Positions 9,117 to 16,514 of a DNA stretch of 39,162 nucleotides are shown piece by piece; within the stretch, counting starts at the first letter, position 1, and each line of letters begins with the position of its first letter. The notes under the pieces are model-generated. The model did no database searches. It was not told where the DNA came from and was given only the letters and a program-made list of their open reading frames with translations. The stretch spans positions 1 through 39,162 of the forward strand of contig MGDH01000010.1 of assembly GCA_001790855.1 (NCBI GenBank). Reading direction: 5' to 3'. The position numbers and the translations under genes were made by a program. The DNA comes from Candidatus Schekmanbacteria bacterium RIFCSPLOWO2_02_FULL_38_14. Its GTDB lineage: Bacteria > Schekmanbacteria > GWA2-38-11.

Positions 9117-10767
9117 AAACGGACTGTCATCTCATGCTGGCATTCTACCTATCTTGTCATTAGCTGTAATTTTTCTTTTTATTAACCTCGGAGATGTGAA
9201 ACTCTGGCAGGATGAGGCAGAGACTGCCATGCTTGCAAGGTCTGTTCTCAAAGGCGGAATCCCCAAAGCATGGGATGGGAAAAACCTTATATCCTCTTTA
9301 AACGGAGCAGACTTTAATGAGGATTTTATCTGGACATGGCATCCCTGGGCTCAGGCATATCTGACGGCTCTTTCTTTTTCCCTGCTCGGAGAGAGTAATT
9401 TTTCAGCCCGTTTCCCGTTTGCTTTGGCAGGATTTTTAACAATTTTTTTTCTATATCTATTAAGCCTTAAACTCACTAATGATAACAAAATTGCTCTCTT
9501 ATCTTCATTTTTTCTGACTATTTCCCTTCAATTTATTCTCTATAGCAGACAATGCAGATACTATTCATTACTTGCTCTTTCTGTTATTCTTATAATTTAT
9601 TCTTTTTACAAACTCCAAAGCAAGACAGGAAGGATTCTGTTTATACTTTCCTCAACCTTGCTTTTCCATAGCAATTTTCTTCCTTTTTTCCCAACTATTT
9701 TTGGGCTTTTTGTTTTTTTAATTATTACAAATAATCAAAGAAAAAATATAAAACATTTTTTGTTCTGCAGCGCAATTATTTTTCTTCTAACTATTCCGTG
9801 GTTAATTTATACAAAAGGCTTCTCACAAGGAGTTTCTCTATTGGGAAAAGGCGGAGAACCATCATTTATAGCCCAGGAATTTGATCTGTTAAAAATAGTT
9901 AATGAAAACGTATTTCCTCTTATTTTCATTCCAGTTGCAATATATTTTTTGTTTAAAAAGCGTACCGCCCACCGGGAAATTTATCAGCTACTGCTCATTA
10001 TAATTATTTTAAATCTCTTATTTCTTCCCTATATAAGCTATACTCAAAATATAATAGGAATGAGATATGCCGTAGGGTTAATACCTCTTTTCTCTTTTCT
10101 TTCAGCACTGATAGTAAAAACACTCGTTGATTACAAAAGATGGCTTGGATATTTTGTTTTCTTAATTTTAATCTCAACCAATATTTTAAACAGCTTCCCA
10201 AATATCATCTTTAATGCAGTAAGTATACCTTTAAAAGAAAACACAAAAACTGAAAATCTAAAATCTGAATTTAAGAATATGCTTTTGGGAAAGAAAATCT
10301 ATTTTGATTTTCTATATGAATTGACTCACAGCTACAAAGGCCCTGTTGACGGCATTGTTGGATTTCTGAATAAATACGGAAAAAGAGAAGATACTGTTTT
10401 AACCAACTATGAATCAGCCCCTATACTTTTCTATACAAACCTCAATATTGCCTATGTCATCTCAAATAAACCAGAGTTCTATAGCTCCATCCCGTCAAAT
10501 GAGTATAATCCAATCATTGAAAAAAAGCTTCCAGATTATGTTTATACCCTAAAAAAAGTTGACTGGATAATACCAAGAGCAAATTACAGGAACCGTCTTT
10601 TTAACCGGGATAAAATATTAAAAGAAATGGAGAAAGAAGGACACAGGATAAAAAGGTATGAAATTGATTCTCCTGACCTTCCGTGGAATAACAGAGCTGA
10701 TATCCGCTATCATAAATTTAGAAATGTGGAAAATTATCAAAAAGTAGTTATATACAAGGTAAACTGA
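9106..10767 (+). CDS. GT39/ArnT-like glycosyltransferase (PMT_2 type)
   Basis: This 553-residue membrane protein has the clearest GT39 signature in the locus. The first periplasmic loop has LWQDEAETAMLARSVL, with the catalytic-type Asp36-Glu37 pair followed by the usual A-R helix. Further on come the LSLKLTNDNKIALLSSFF and SRQCRYY segments, matching the ArnT/PMT_2 order of helices. About eleven helices end near residue 360, then a soluble periplasmic tail. ArnT-like enzymes move a sugar from undecaprenyl phosphate to lipid A, glycans or proteins at the outer face of the inner membrane; the acceptor here is unknown. It overlaps the preceding GT-C gene by 11 bases and ends 6 bases from the convergent gene at 10774, with no room for a terminator. 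Confidence 0.85.
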   Translation: MLTKNGLSSHAGILPILSLAVIFLFINLGDVKLWQDEAETAMLARSVLKGGIPKAWDGKNLISSLNGADFNEDFIWTWHPWAQAYLTALSFSLLGESNFSARFPFALAGFLTIFFLYLLSLKLTNDNKIALLSSFFLTISLQFILYSRQCRYYSLLALSVILIIYSFYKLQSKTGRILFILSSTLLFHSNFLPFFPTIFGLFVFLIITNNQRKNIKHFLFCSAIIFLLTIPWLIYTKGFSQGVSLLGKGGEPSFIAQEFDLLKIVNENVFPLIFIPVAIYFLFKKRTAHREIYQLLLIIIILNLLFLPYISYTQNIIGMRYAVGLIPLFSFLSALIVKTLVDYKRWLGYFVFLILISTNILNSFPNIIFNAVSIPLKENTKTENLKSEFKNMLLGKKIYFDFLYELTHSYKGPVDGIVGFLNKYGKREDTVLTNYESAPILFYTNLNIAYVISNKPEFYSSIPSNEYNPIIEKKLPDYVYTLKKVDWIIPRANYRNRLFNRDKILKEMEKEGHRIKRYEIDSPDLPWNNRADIRYHKFRNVENYQKVVIYKVN

Positions 10768-10773
10768 ATTCAC

Positions 10774-12960
10774 TCACAGAACTTTTCTTTCTTTTATCCT
10801 GTTAAGTATGAAATTTACAACTTTGCCATCCGTGAAATTCTCTTCTACAGCCATTTTGACCCCCTTATAGTAATATCTTTTATCATCTTCATTCAATGTT
10901 TTTTCTCCTTTAATGATTCTGCTAATTTCGTTTTCCAATGCTTCTGAATAGAATTTATTTTCTAATCCGTATCCTTGCTCAGGCTGAAAATATGACTGAA
11001 CAAAGAAATAACCCCAAACCTTTCTTCCATATTCTATGCCAATTCCCTGAAAACAAAATCCCTTATATTTATCTTCAATTTCTTTGATTGCTTTTCCTGA
11101 TTTCATAACCAAATCAGAAGAAAGATACATTCTGGATTCAGCATAGTAAAACTCGAAAGCCATTAATCCTCTCCCAAGTCCGAAATAACATGCAGGTTTA
11201 TACCTGTCATCTACCATATTTATTAAAGCAAGAACCACTGAAATATCCCATTCTGAAGATAACCCGTTATCTAATGAAGAATACCTGTGAAATTGCATGA
11301 GTGCTTCATAAGCCAATCCCTGATAGCAAAAAGCCCTGTAGGGTTCAGGAATCTTTTCAATAAACTCGCTACATCTACTGAGATCATCTTTAAAGAGCAT
11401 AACGCTTGCTCTCCCTATTCCTGAATATAGGTATTTCCTGTATTCAGGTTTGGCTCTATCAATAGCTTTCACTCCTTCGCTAATGTTTCCTCTGAAGATC
11501 TTTCCAAAATCAATCCCTATTAGCTCATAATATTCAGGAATATATTCCTTATCCATCCTTCCTATTAAATGGTTTATCCTTTCAAATTTATCCCCGCGGT
11601 TCTTTATATACCTTGGTAGAAGTTCATCGTAGTGATACCCTTTAAGAATAAAACCTTTCCCGATTTCATCAAATCTAATAAGCCTTAAATTGCTGTAAAG
11701 ACCTGCAGCTATCAAAAACACAAAAGTAAGCACGGATAATATTTTTAGGACAGTATTATTAAACTCTGACCAGATTGTTTTTAGTCCTAATGTAATCGTA
11801 AGAAATATGAATGGATAAAGGGGAGCATAATACCTGTATTTGGAAACATCAAACCATTCAAGCTCGACAATCTTCGGGTTATAGAATCCGCTGAATGTAA
11901 AAATGGATAAAAATATTATGATGTAGGTTACAGGGAGGAGTTTTTTCAGGCTTTCTTCACTGGGTTTCAGGTTGTTTCCAACAGGATGGGATTTATTTCT
12001 TAATTTTTTGTTTAACGGCATTAAATAAACAAAAAGAAAAACCAGAAAAGAAAAGATAAAAACGAAATAATATAAGTATGAAATAATATCTATGCTATCC
12101 CACCCGATACCGAATCCAAAAGACAAGGGGACATCTTTTAAAAATATCTGGTAAAATTTTTTAGTGAGGTAACTTATGTTATATTTGTAATCGACTTTTG
12201 CGAGGAATTCATCTGAGAATAACTTGAACCCGTTTACATCCCTTTGATACAGGTTATAGCCTATCCATGGAGAAAACCCTGCAAAAGAGCCTGCAAGATA
12301 GATAAAAAAAGATTTTTTCAGGAAAAAGCCTTTATCCCAAATGAACCATAACGCAAAAAGTGTAATTATGGTTATCAGGGATATATATGAAAAATATATT
12401 GAGAATCCGCTCAGCAGTCCAAAGAGCAAAAAATAGCTGTTTTTCACAGGGTTACTTTTTTTGTCTGCGTAAATGATTTTAAAAAACAGGATGATTGCAA
12501 TGATTGTAAAGAAATTAGATTCGCAGTGATTCCCCCAGGCTATTAAAGATACTTTTGAATAAAAAGGCGGCGCGAGGATAAAGAAAACAGAGAAAAGAAG
12601 CGCTATTGAGCGGGAGAAATATTCATCTAAAAACTTATACCAGAGAATAAGTGTTCCCAAAGAAAAAAGAAGTGATAAGAGCTTAAGGGAAATAAGGGAA
12701 GGCCCAAACAAAAAGAAAAACGGTGCTGTTAAAATTCCTGAAACGAGCGTGCCTCCTGAATGGGGATAAGCCTGGTAGTCATAGAGAGGCATTTTTACCT
12801 TTCCGCTGACTATATCTTTTGTTATACAGCCGTTGGTTCTTTCTTCATAGGCAAATATTTCATCTATATTTGTAAAGAGTAAAGAGAGGCGCAGGAATAA
12901 AAAGAGGGAAATAATACCTATTAAAAAAATATATTTCCTTTCTTTTCTTTCTAAGTTCAT
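10774..12960 (-). CDS. GT-C membrane protein with C-terminal YxGxG repeat array (paralog 1 of 3)
   Basis: The protein has 728 residues from the ATG at 12960, which has a good AGGGAAGAG ribosome site and lies 14 bases after the SGNH stop; the frame stays open to 13059, but that part lies inside the SGNH gene. Residues 1-430 are a GT-C core with an acidic YEER motif in the first outer loop (Glu39-Glu40), a PFFFLFGPSLISLK segment and the closing YYAPLYPFIF helix. Residues 469-728 hold about six divergent repeats of 34-60 residues starting near 469, 503, 537, 583, 628 and 689, each with a core such as YRKYLYSGIGRA or YKGFCFQGIG. I do not recognise this repeat as a named family; it looks alpha-helical, like TPR or Sel1. 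The same layout recurs in the genes at 16515 and 23249. Confidence 0.78.
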   Translation of the reverse strand: MNLERKERKYIFLIGIISLFLFLRLSLLFTNIDEIFAYEERTNGCITKDIVSGKVKMPLYDYQAYPHSGGTLVSGILTAPFFFLFGPSLISLKLLSLLFSLGTLILWYKFLDEYFSRSIALLFSVFFILAPPFYSKVSLIAWGNHCESNFFTIIAIILFFKIIYADKKSNPVKNSYFLLFGLLSGFSIYFSYISLITIITLFALWFIWDKGFFLKKSFFIYLAGSFAGFSPWIGYNLYQRDVNGFKLFSDEFLAKVDYKYNISYLTKKFYQIFLKDVPLSFGFGIGWDSIDIISYLYYFVFIFSFLVFLFVYLMPLNKKLRNKSHPVGNNLKPSEESLKKLLPVTYIIIFLSIFTFSGFYNPKIVELEWFDVSKYRYYAPLYPFIFLTITLGLKTIWSEFNNTVLKILSVLTFVFLIAAGLYSNLRLIRFDEIGKGFILKGYHYDELLPRYIKNRGDKFERINHLIGRMDKEYIPEYYELIGIDFGKIFRGNISEGVKAIDRAKPEYRKYLYSGIGRASVMLFKDDLSRCSEFIEKIPEPYRAFCYQGLAYEALMQFHRYSSLDNGLSSEWDISVVLALINMVDDRYKPACYFGLGRGLMAFEFYYAESRMYLSSDLVMKSGKAIKEIEDKYKGFCFQGIGIEYGRKVWGYFFVQSYFQPEQGYGLENKFYSEALENEISRIIKGEKTLNEDDKRYYYKGVKMAVEENFTDGKVVNFILNRIKERKVL

Positions 12961-12974
12961 TCTCTTCCCTTGAG

Positions 12975-14147
12975 TCAGAAAATAATCCGCGAAGCTTCCA
13001 TAAACCTGTAAATTTCCTCTGCTGCAATCCTGTGGGCTTTGGATCTCCAGTGGCCCCATGAGTAGAGACCATTGTCAGATTTTGCTTCCTGCCTGAGTTT
13101 CGGCAGAAGGTCAATGACCATTATCCCGTCTGAATTAAGCCTTTCCGCAAGCAGGGAATTTAAACTTTCCATATTATAATTTCTTTTATTAAGGTGATAT
13201 TCTGTCATGAGTCCATCAAAAGATGCTTCATAAACCTGAAAACCTGCCGGGATTAATACAACTACTACCCCTGCACCTAATTTTTCTGATTCTTTTTTTA
13301 TCTCTTTTATTATGCTCACAGTAAGTTCAAAACCCTTTTTATATTTTTCCGGCAGTGGATTTTCAAAATAGGGAAAATTTTCCATATCGAGTATTGCATA
13401 TTGGCTGTAAAATTCGCTTATTCCCCATTTCCACAGAAGATTTTCGATTCTTGATTTAATTAAGAAATAGGCAAGGCTTTTTTCTTTTAAATAGCGGTCA
13501 ATATGGCAGAAAAGAAGGGCAGGGAATTTTCTTTCAAGGTCTTCATCTATTTTATTTTCAATATAGATGTCATAGAGAAACCCGTTGTCCTTTACCCGTC
13601 TTCTTTTAACCCCGCCTATCTGGTTGTCCAGAAAATCGTTTCCTACGTAGAAACCTACGAGAACCAAATCTGGCTTGTAATATTTCCCATCCTTTTTTAA
13701 AACACGGAGTTCCTGGTCATTGCCATATCCCGGCACGCCGATATTTATAACCTCAATATTCTTCCCAGTATATTGTTCCTTAAGAATTCTCTCTAGGACT
13801 TTGGCGTAAGTCTCTTCCATTTCAACGCCCTCGCCAAAAGTGAAGGAGTCTCCCAAGGCAAGAATTTTTAAATCAGTTTTTTCATTGGCGTTATACTCCC
13901 TGTCCCTTAAACCTCTTGAGTTAGTAATCAGCCTGTGACCCTCAAAGATTGTAGAGAGATTTGGCTTCAGGCAATAGCCTGAAGCCTTATTGTTCTGGTA
14001 AACGTCCCTGTTAGCAAAATCTCCAAAAATATTTTGCAGTCTACCCTGAGGGATAAGCCTTAAGGAGATTTCTATCACCAAAAGAATAAAGAAAGCAGCA
14101 GCTATTGCCAGAGCAAAACTGCGGATTGTATTTTTTAATCTTTGCAT
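12975..14147 (-). CDS. Membrane-anchored SGNH/GDSL-like hydrolase or acyltransferase
   Basis: This 390-residue protein has an uncleaved-looking N-terminal hydrophobic helix (residues 10-30), then NSRGLRDREY and the block I motif ALGDSFTFGEG (residues 97-107, nucleophile Ser101). This arrangement is common in envelope-associated SGNH proteins that add or remove acyl groups on glycans. A block III-like LVGFYVGNDF segment follows. At the C-terminus the His motif reads WGHWRSKAHRIAAEEI (H366, H372), where relatives usually have an acidic residue just before G-H-W; here it is Trp364, so the catalytic triad may be altered. The gene is 71 bases after the PIG-L gene and 14 bases before the GT-C/repeat gene, so the three form a minus-strand operon. 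I infer O-acyl trimming of the same glycan. Confidence 0.82.
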   Translation of the reverse strand: MQRLKNTIRSFALAIAAAFFILLVIEISLRLIPQGRLQNIFGDFANRDVYQNNKASGYCLKPNLSTIFEGHRLITNSRGLRDREYNANEKTDLKILALGDSFTFGEGVEMEETYAKVLERILKEQYTGKNIEVINIGVPGYGNDQELRVLKKDGKYYKPDLVLVGFYVGNDFLDNQIGGVKRRRVKDNGFLYDIYIENKIDEDLERKFPALLFCHIDRYLKEKSLAYFLIKSRIENLLWKWGISEFYSQYAILDMENFPYFENPLPEKYKKGFELTVSIIKEIKKESEKLGAGVVVVLIPAGFQVYEASFDGLMTEYHLNKRNYNMESLNSLLAERLNSDGIMVIDLLPKLRQEAKSDNGLYSWGHWRSKAHRIAAEEIYRFMEASRIIF

Positions 14148-14218
14148 GTTATTTAATACTGAAAATGCTATTATATTTTTTTAATGCAAATTTTGAGATT
14201 ATATTGTGCCTCTATGTT

Positions 14219-15658
14219 TCATAGCCAGTCTGTAGGGGCAGAGCTTGTCTCTGCCCTTTGCGGGCAACCGCAAGGTTCGTCCCTGATATCTACCAATAAT
14301 TTCTGGTTAATCAGCCTTCCGGCTGCGAAAAAATTCCAATAGTTAAATGATAACACGCAGAAGCTTCCCATTTCTTTTATTTTAAATTTTCCCACTGTGT
14401 AAAAGCATTTTATCCAATGTTTAAACTTGAACCATAAATTCCCCTTGTCATAGTAATCAAAAGGTATTGGGTAATCTATTGGCCAATCCCACCATTCCTC
14501 CTTATCTTTTACAAATTGGTGAAGCCAGGAATGTTTGATTTCCTCTTTGCAGCTGCTTTGGAAATAGTCATCATAAAGCTGGGTTGCATAGCAATTGATT
14601 AGCCCGTGCTTAACTGTCTTAAAATCTTCATCAAGTGATATTGTGCCATTTGGGCCTGCGCCTAAAGTCGTTTCTTCCCATGGTATTTTTTTGCAGTTAT
14701 CCGTAAAATCTCTGACAGCTAATTCCGGGCTTTGAGGGTCCGGATATTCTTCTTCCTCGCGGGCTTTCTCAGGCAGGTCATAGTGAATCAGATATCTGTG
14801 TATCTTTATATGGTCAACATCAGGATTTCCTTCCCTTTTTAATTCCTTAACGGCCTTCCTTAAAAACAATAAGGATGCTTTATGGTCAGAATGAAAATCA
14901 AACTCATGGGTTACAAAAATATCTGTAGGTCTGAAATCTGACAAGATTTTTTTAAGGTCGCTAATTATATAATTTCTATTATAAAGCGGTTTTTCTCCAA
15001 GATAAATTTTATAATGATAGCTGTTTTTATAGGGAGAACTGTATCCACTTTTTGTATGCAGTACCATAGTAAAATTAAAACCCTCTTTCAGATAAATGTC
15101 ATTATAGTCACAGTTGTATATTCCCCAGAGTAATCCATCAGGATATCCTAAAAAGATTATATCTTTTGGTTTAAGTCCGAGTTTACCCATTGCAGTAAAG
15201 GTTTCATGCTGGCGTATATAGCCATAATCAACAAAATCAATATCGCCGTCTTTATCATAGTCATAAACCGTGTTGCCCTTGGGCCTGAAGAGGAGGTCTC
15301 CATTGGTAATCAGGACTATTTTAACCGGATTACCCTGTCTGATAGTTTCTGAAATCACCATCGCGCAGCCCAGGGTTTCATCATCCGGATGAGGGGCAAT
15401 TATTAAGATTCTGCTTTTAGAAAATTTCTTTGGTTGCTTTGTTTCATCTGAAAATCCCCCTGAATCCCCCTTTGACAAAGGGGGACTAAGGGGGATTATA
15501 CCTTTATCCTTTGTTCCTTGTTCAGACAGGTTTGTTACACCATAAGCTAAATTTCCATTGATAATTTTAGAAGAGATGCTTAACTGAAAAGGCATCAGGA
15601 TGGCTAAAGAAAATATTATGGTTCTAAGAATGGCAAACCTGTAAAACGAGAACTGCAT
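14219..15658 (-). CDS. Secreted PIG-L (LmbE-like) de-N-acetylase with inserted EF-hand-like loop
   Basis: This 479-residue protein has an N-terminal hydrophobic signal (about residues 8-30). The PIG-L core begins with ILIIAPHPDDE (residues 84-94; His90 and Asp93 as zinc ligands, Asp92 as likely base) and ends its active site with EFDFHSDH (His256, His259). The family removes the acetyl group from N-acetylglucosamine-type sugars. Just after TNGD (residues 118-121) there is a perfect calcium-loop pattern D133-x-D-x-D-G-x-I-D-x-x-D144. Residues 54-70 come from a palindromic DNA repeat inserted in frame, and the last 24 residues are encoded by another repeat, so the true ancestral end was probably near residue 455. 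About 390 residues match the C-terminus of the fusion gene at 16515. Signal and calcium loop fit an extracytoplasmic enzyme. Confidence 0.87.
   Translation of the reverse strand: MQFSFYRFAILRTIIFSLAILMPFQLSISSKIINGNLAYGVTNLSEQGTKDKGIIPLSPPLSKGDSGGFSDETKQPKKFSKSRILIIAPHPDDETLGCAMVISETIRQGNPVKIVLITNGDLLFRPKGNTVYDYDKDGDIDFVDYGYIRQHETFTAMGKLGLKPKDIIFLGYPDGLLWGIYNCDYNDIYLKEGFNFTMVLHTKSGYSSPYKNSYHYKIYLGEKPLYNRNYIISDLKKILSDFRPTDIFVTHEFDFHSDHKASLLFLRKAVKELKREGNPDVDHIKIHRYLIHYDLPEKAREEEEYPDPQSPELAVRDFTDNCKKIPWEETTLGAGPNGTISLDEDFKTVKHGLINCYATQLYDDYFQSSCKEEIKHSWLHQFVKDKEEWWDWPIDYPIPFDYYDKGNLWFKFKHWIKCFYTVGKFKIKEMGSFCVLSFNYWNFFAAGRLINQKLLVDIRDEPCGCPQRAETSSAPTDWL
14232..14292. repeat. Double-hairpin repeat forming the 3' end of the PIG-L gene
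   Basis: GGGCAGAG (14236-14243) pairs perfectly with CTCTGCCC (14249-14256), and a second stem brings together GGGCAACC and GGTTCGTCCC (14262-14283). The TAGGGGCAGAG...CGGGCAACCGCAAGG pattern resembles repeats found between genes in many environmental genomes. Here it encodes the final residues of the PIG-L protein, whose stop lies just beyond it. Confidence 0.7.
15453..15497. repeat. In-frame palindromic element, copy 1
   Basis: AATCCCCCTGAATCCCCCTT on the left mirrors AAGGGGGACTAAGGGGGATT on the right around a short centre, giving a 45-base near-perfect palindrome. It lies inside the PIG-L gene and encodes IPLSPPLSKGDSGGFS-like residues in the linker between signal and catalytic domain, without breaking the frame. 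Copy 2 is at 25166-25209. Confidence 0.9.
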
Positions 15659-15705
15659 TATTTGCTTTAGAAAAATATGTTTTTTGACATTTTATATTAT
15701 TACTC

Positions 15706-15737
15706 TTGACTTGTTTTTTATTAAAGCATGATATATT
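15706..15737 (+). promoter_or_regulatory. Candidate promoter for the GT2 gene at 15766
   Basis: TTGACT (15706-15711) is followed after 17-20 bases by overlapping -10-like sequence TGATATATT (15729-15737). A ribosome site AAAAGG (15755-15760) precedes the ATG at 15766. The 107-base gap to the divergent PIG-L gene must also contain that gene's promoter. Confidence 0.38.
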
Positions 15738-15765
15738 AATTTTAAAAAATTTGCAAAAGGATTAT

Positions 15766-16512
15766 ATGAAATCACTTTCAATAATTATTCCTGCTTATAA
15801 TGAAGAAAACAGAATCTTACCCACTCTCAAAGCCCTGGATGATTTTTTCAGAAAAAATAATTTTTCTTATGAGATAATAATAGTTAATGATGGCAGTCTT
15901 GATTCAACTGTGAAAGTTGTGGAAGAATGTAGGAAGAGCAATCCAAATCTGCATCTGAAATTAGCGAACCTTGAAAGAAATATGGGCAAAGGGATGGCTG
16001 TTAAAAAAGGAATTGAAGAAGCACAGCATGACATAATCATGTTTTTTGATGCTGACCTTTCCTGCGAACCCTCAAATATTAAAAGGGCATTTTCTTATTT
16101 TGAAAATCCTGACATTGATATTGTCATAGGCGACAGGAATCATAAAGATTCTGAAATAGTGAATCCTCCTTCTTTTTTACGAAGAATTTCGGGCAAGATT
16201 TATGCATGGATGGTAGGCAAATTTATCCTTAAAGGGATAACTGATTCCCAGTGCGGATTCAAAGTATTCAGGAAGGAAGCTGCAAAAAGAATTTTTAGAA
16301 AAACTACTATTCCGCGTTTTGGATTTGATGTAGAATTATTATATATTGCTAATAAGGCAAATTTCCGGATAATGAAAATGCCTGTAAGGTGCATAAACTC
16401 TCCTGGGTCAAGAGTTAAAGTCATCTCTGATTCTTTGGTTATGTTTAAGGATCTTTTTATCATCAAAGCCAATGACAGGAAAGGGCTTTACGATAATATA
16501 GGGAAATATTGA
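15766..16512 (+). CDS. GT2 glycosyltransferase, ALG5/DPM1-like polyprenyl-phosphate sugar synthase
   Basis: The protein has 248 residues from the ATG at 15766, six bases after AAAAGG; the frame is open back to a TTG at 15706, but that is part of the promoter-like region. GT-A motifs are IIIPAYNEENRI (residues 6-17), IVNDGSLDST (39-48), RNMGKGMAV (71-79) and the DxD in FFDADLSCEP (Asp95, Asp97). The ITDSQCGFKVFRKEA motif is typical of dolichyl-phosphate glucosyltransferase (ALG5)-like enzymes. It has no membrane helices of its own. It most likely loads glucose or a similar sugar onto polyprenyl phosphate for the surrounding GT-C proteins. It ends two bases before the stop of the convergent fusion gene at 16515. 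Confidence 0.86.
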   Translation: MKSLSIIIPAYNEENRILPTLKALDDFFRKNNFSYEIIIVNDGSLDSTVKVVEECRKSNPNLHLKLANLERNMGKGMAVKKGIEEAQHDIIMFFDADLSCEPSNIKRAFSYFENPDIDIVIGDRNHKDSEIVNPPSFLRRISGKIYAWMVGKFILKGITDSQCGFKVFRKEAAKRIFRKTTIPRFGFDVELLYIANKANFRIMKMPVRCINSPGSRVKVISDSLVMFKDLFIIKANDRKGLYDNIGKY

Positions 16513-16514
16513 GT

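Noticed and set aside
12961-13059. Longer start (13059) for the GT-C/repeat gene overlapping the SGNH gene
   Set aside because: The ATG at 12960 has a strong ribosome site, and its first residues align with the paralog starting at 19790; the extension lies inside the SGNH coding sequence.
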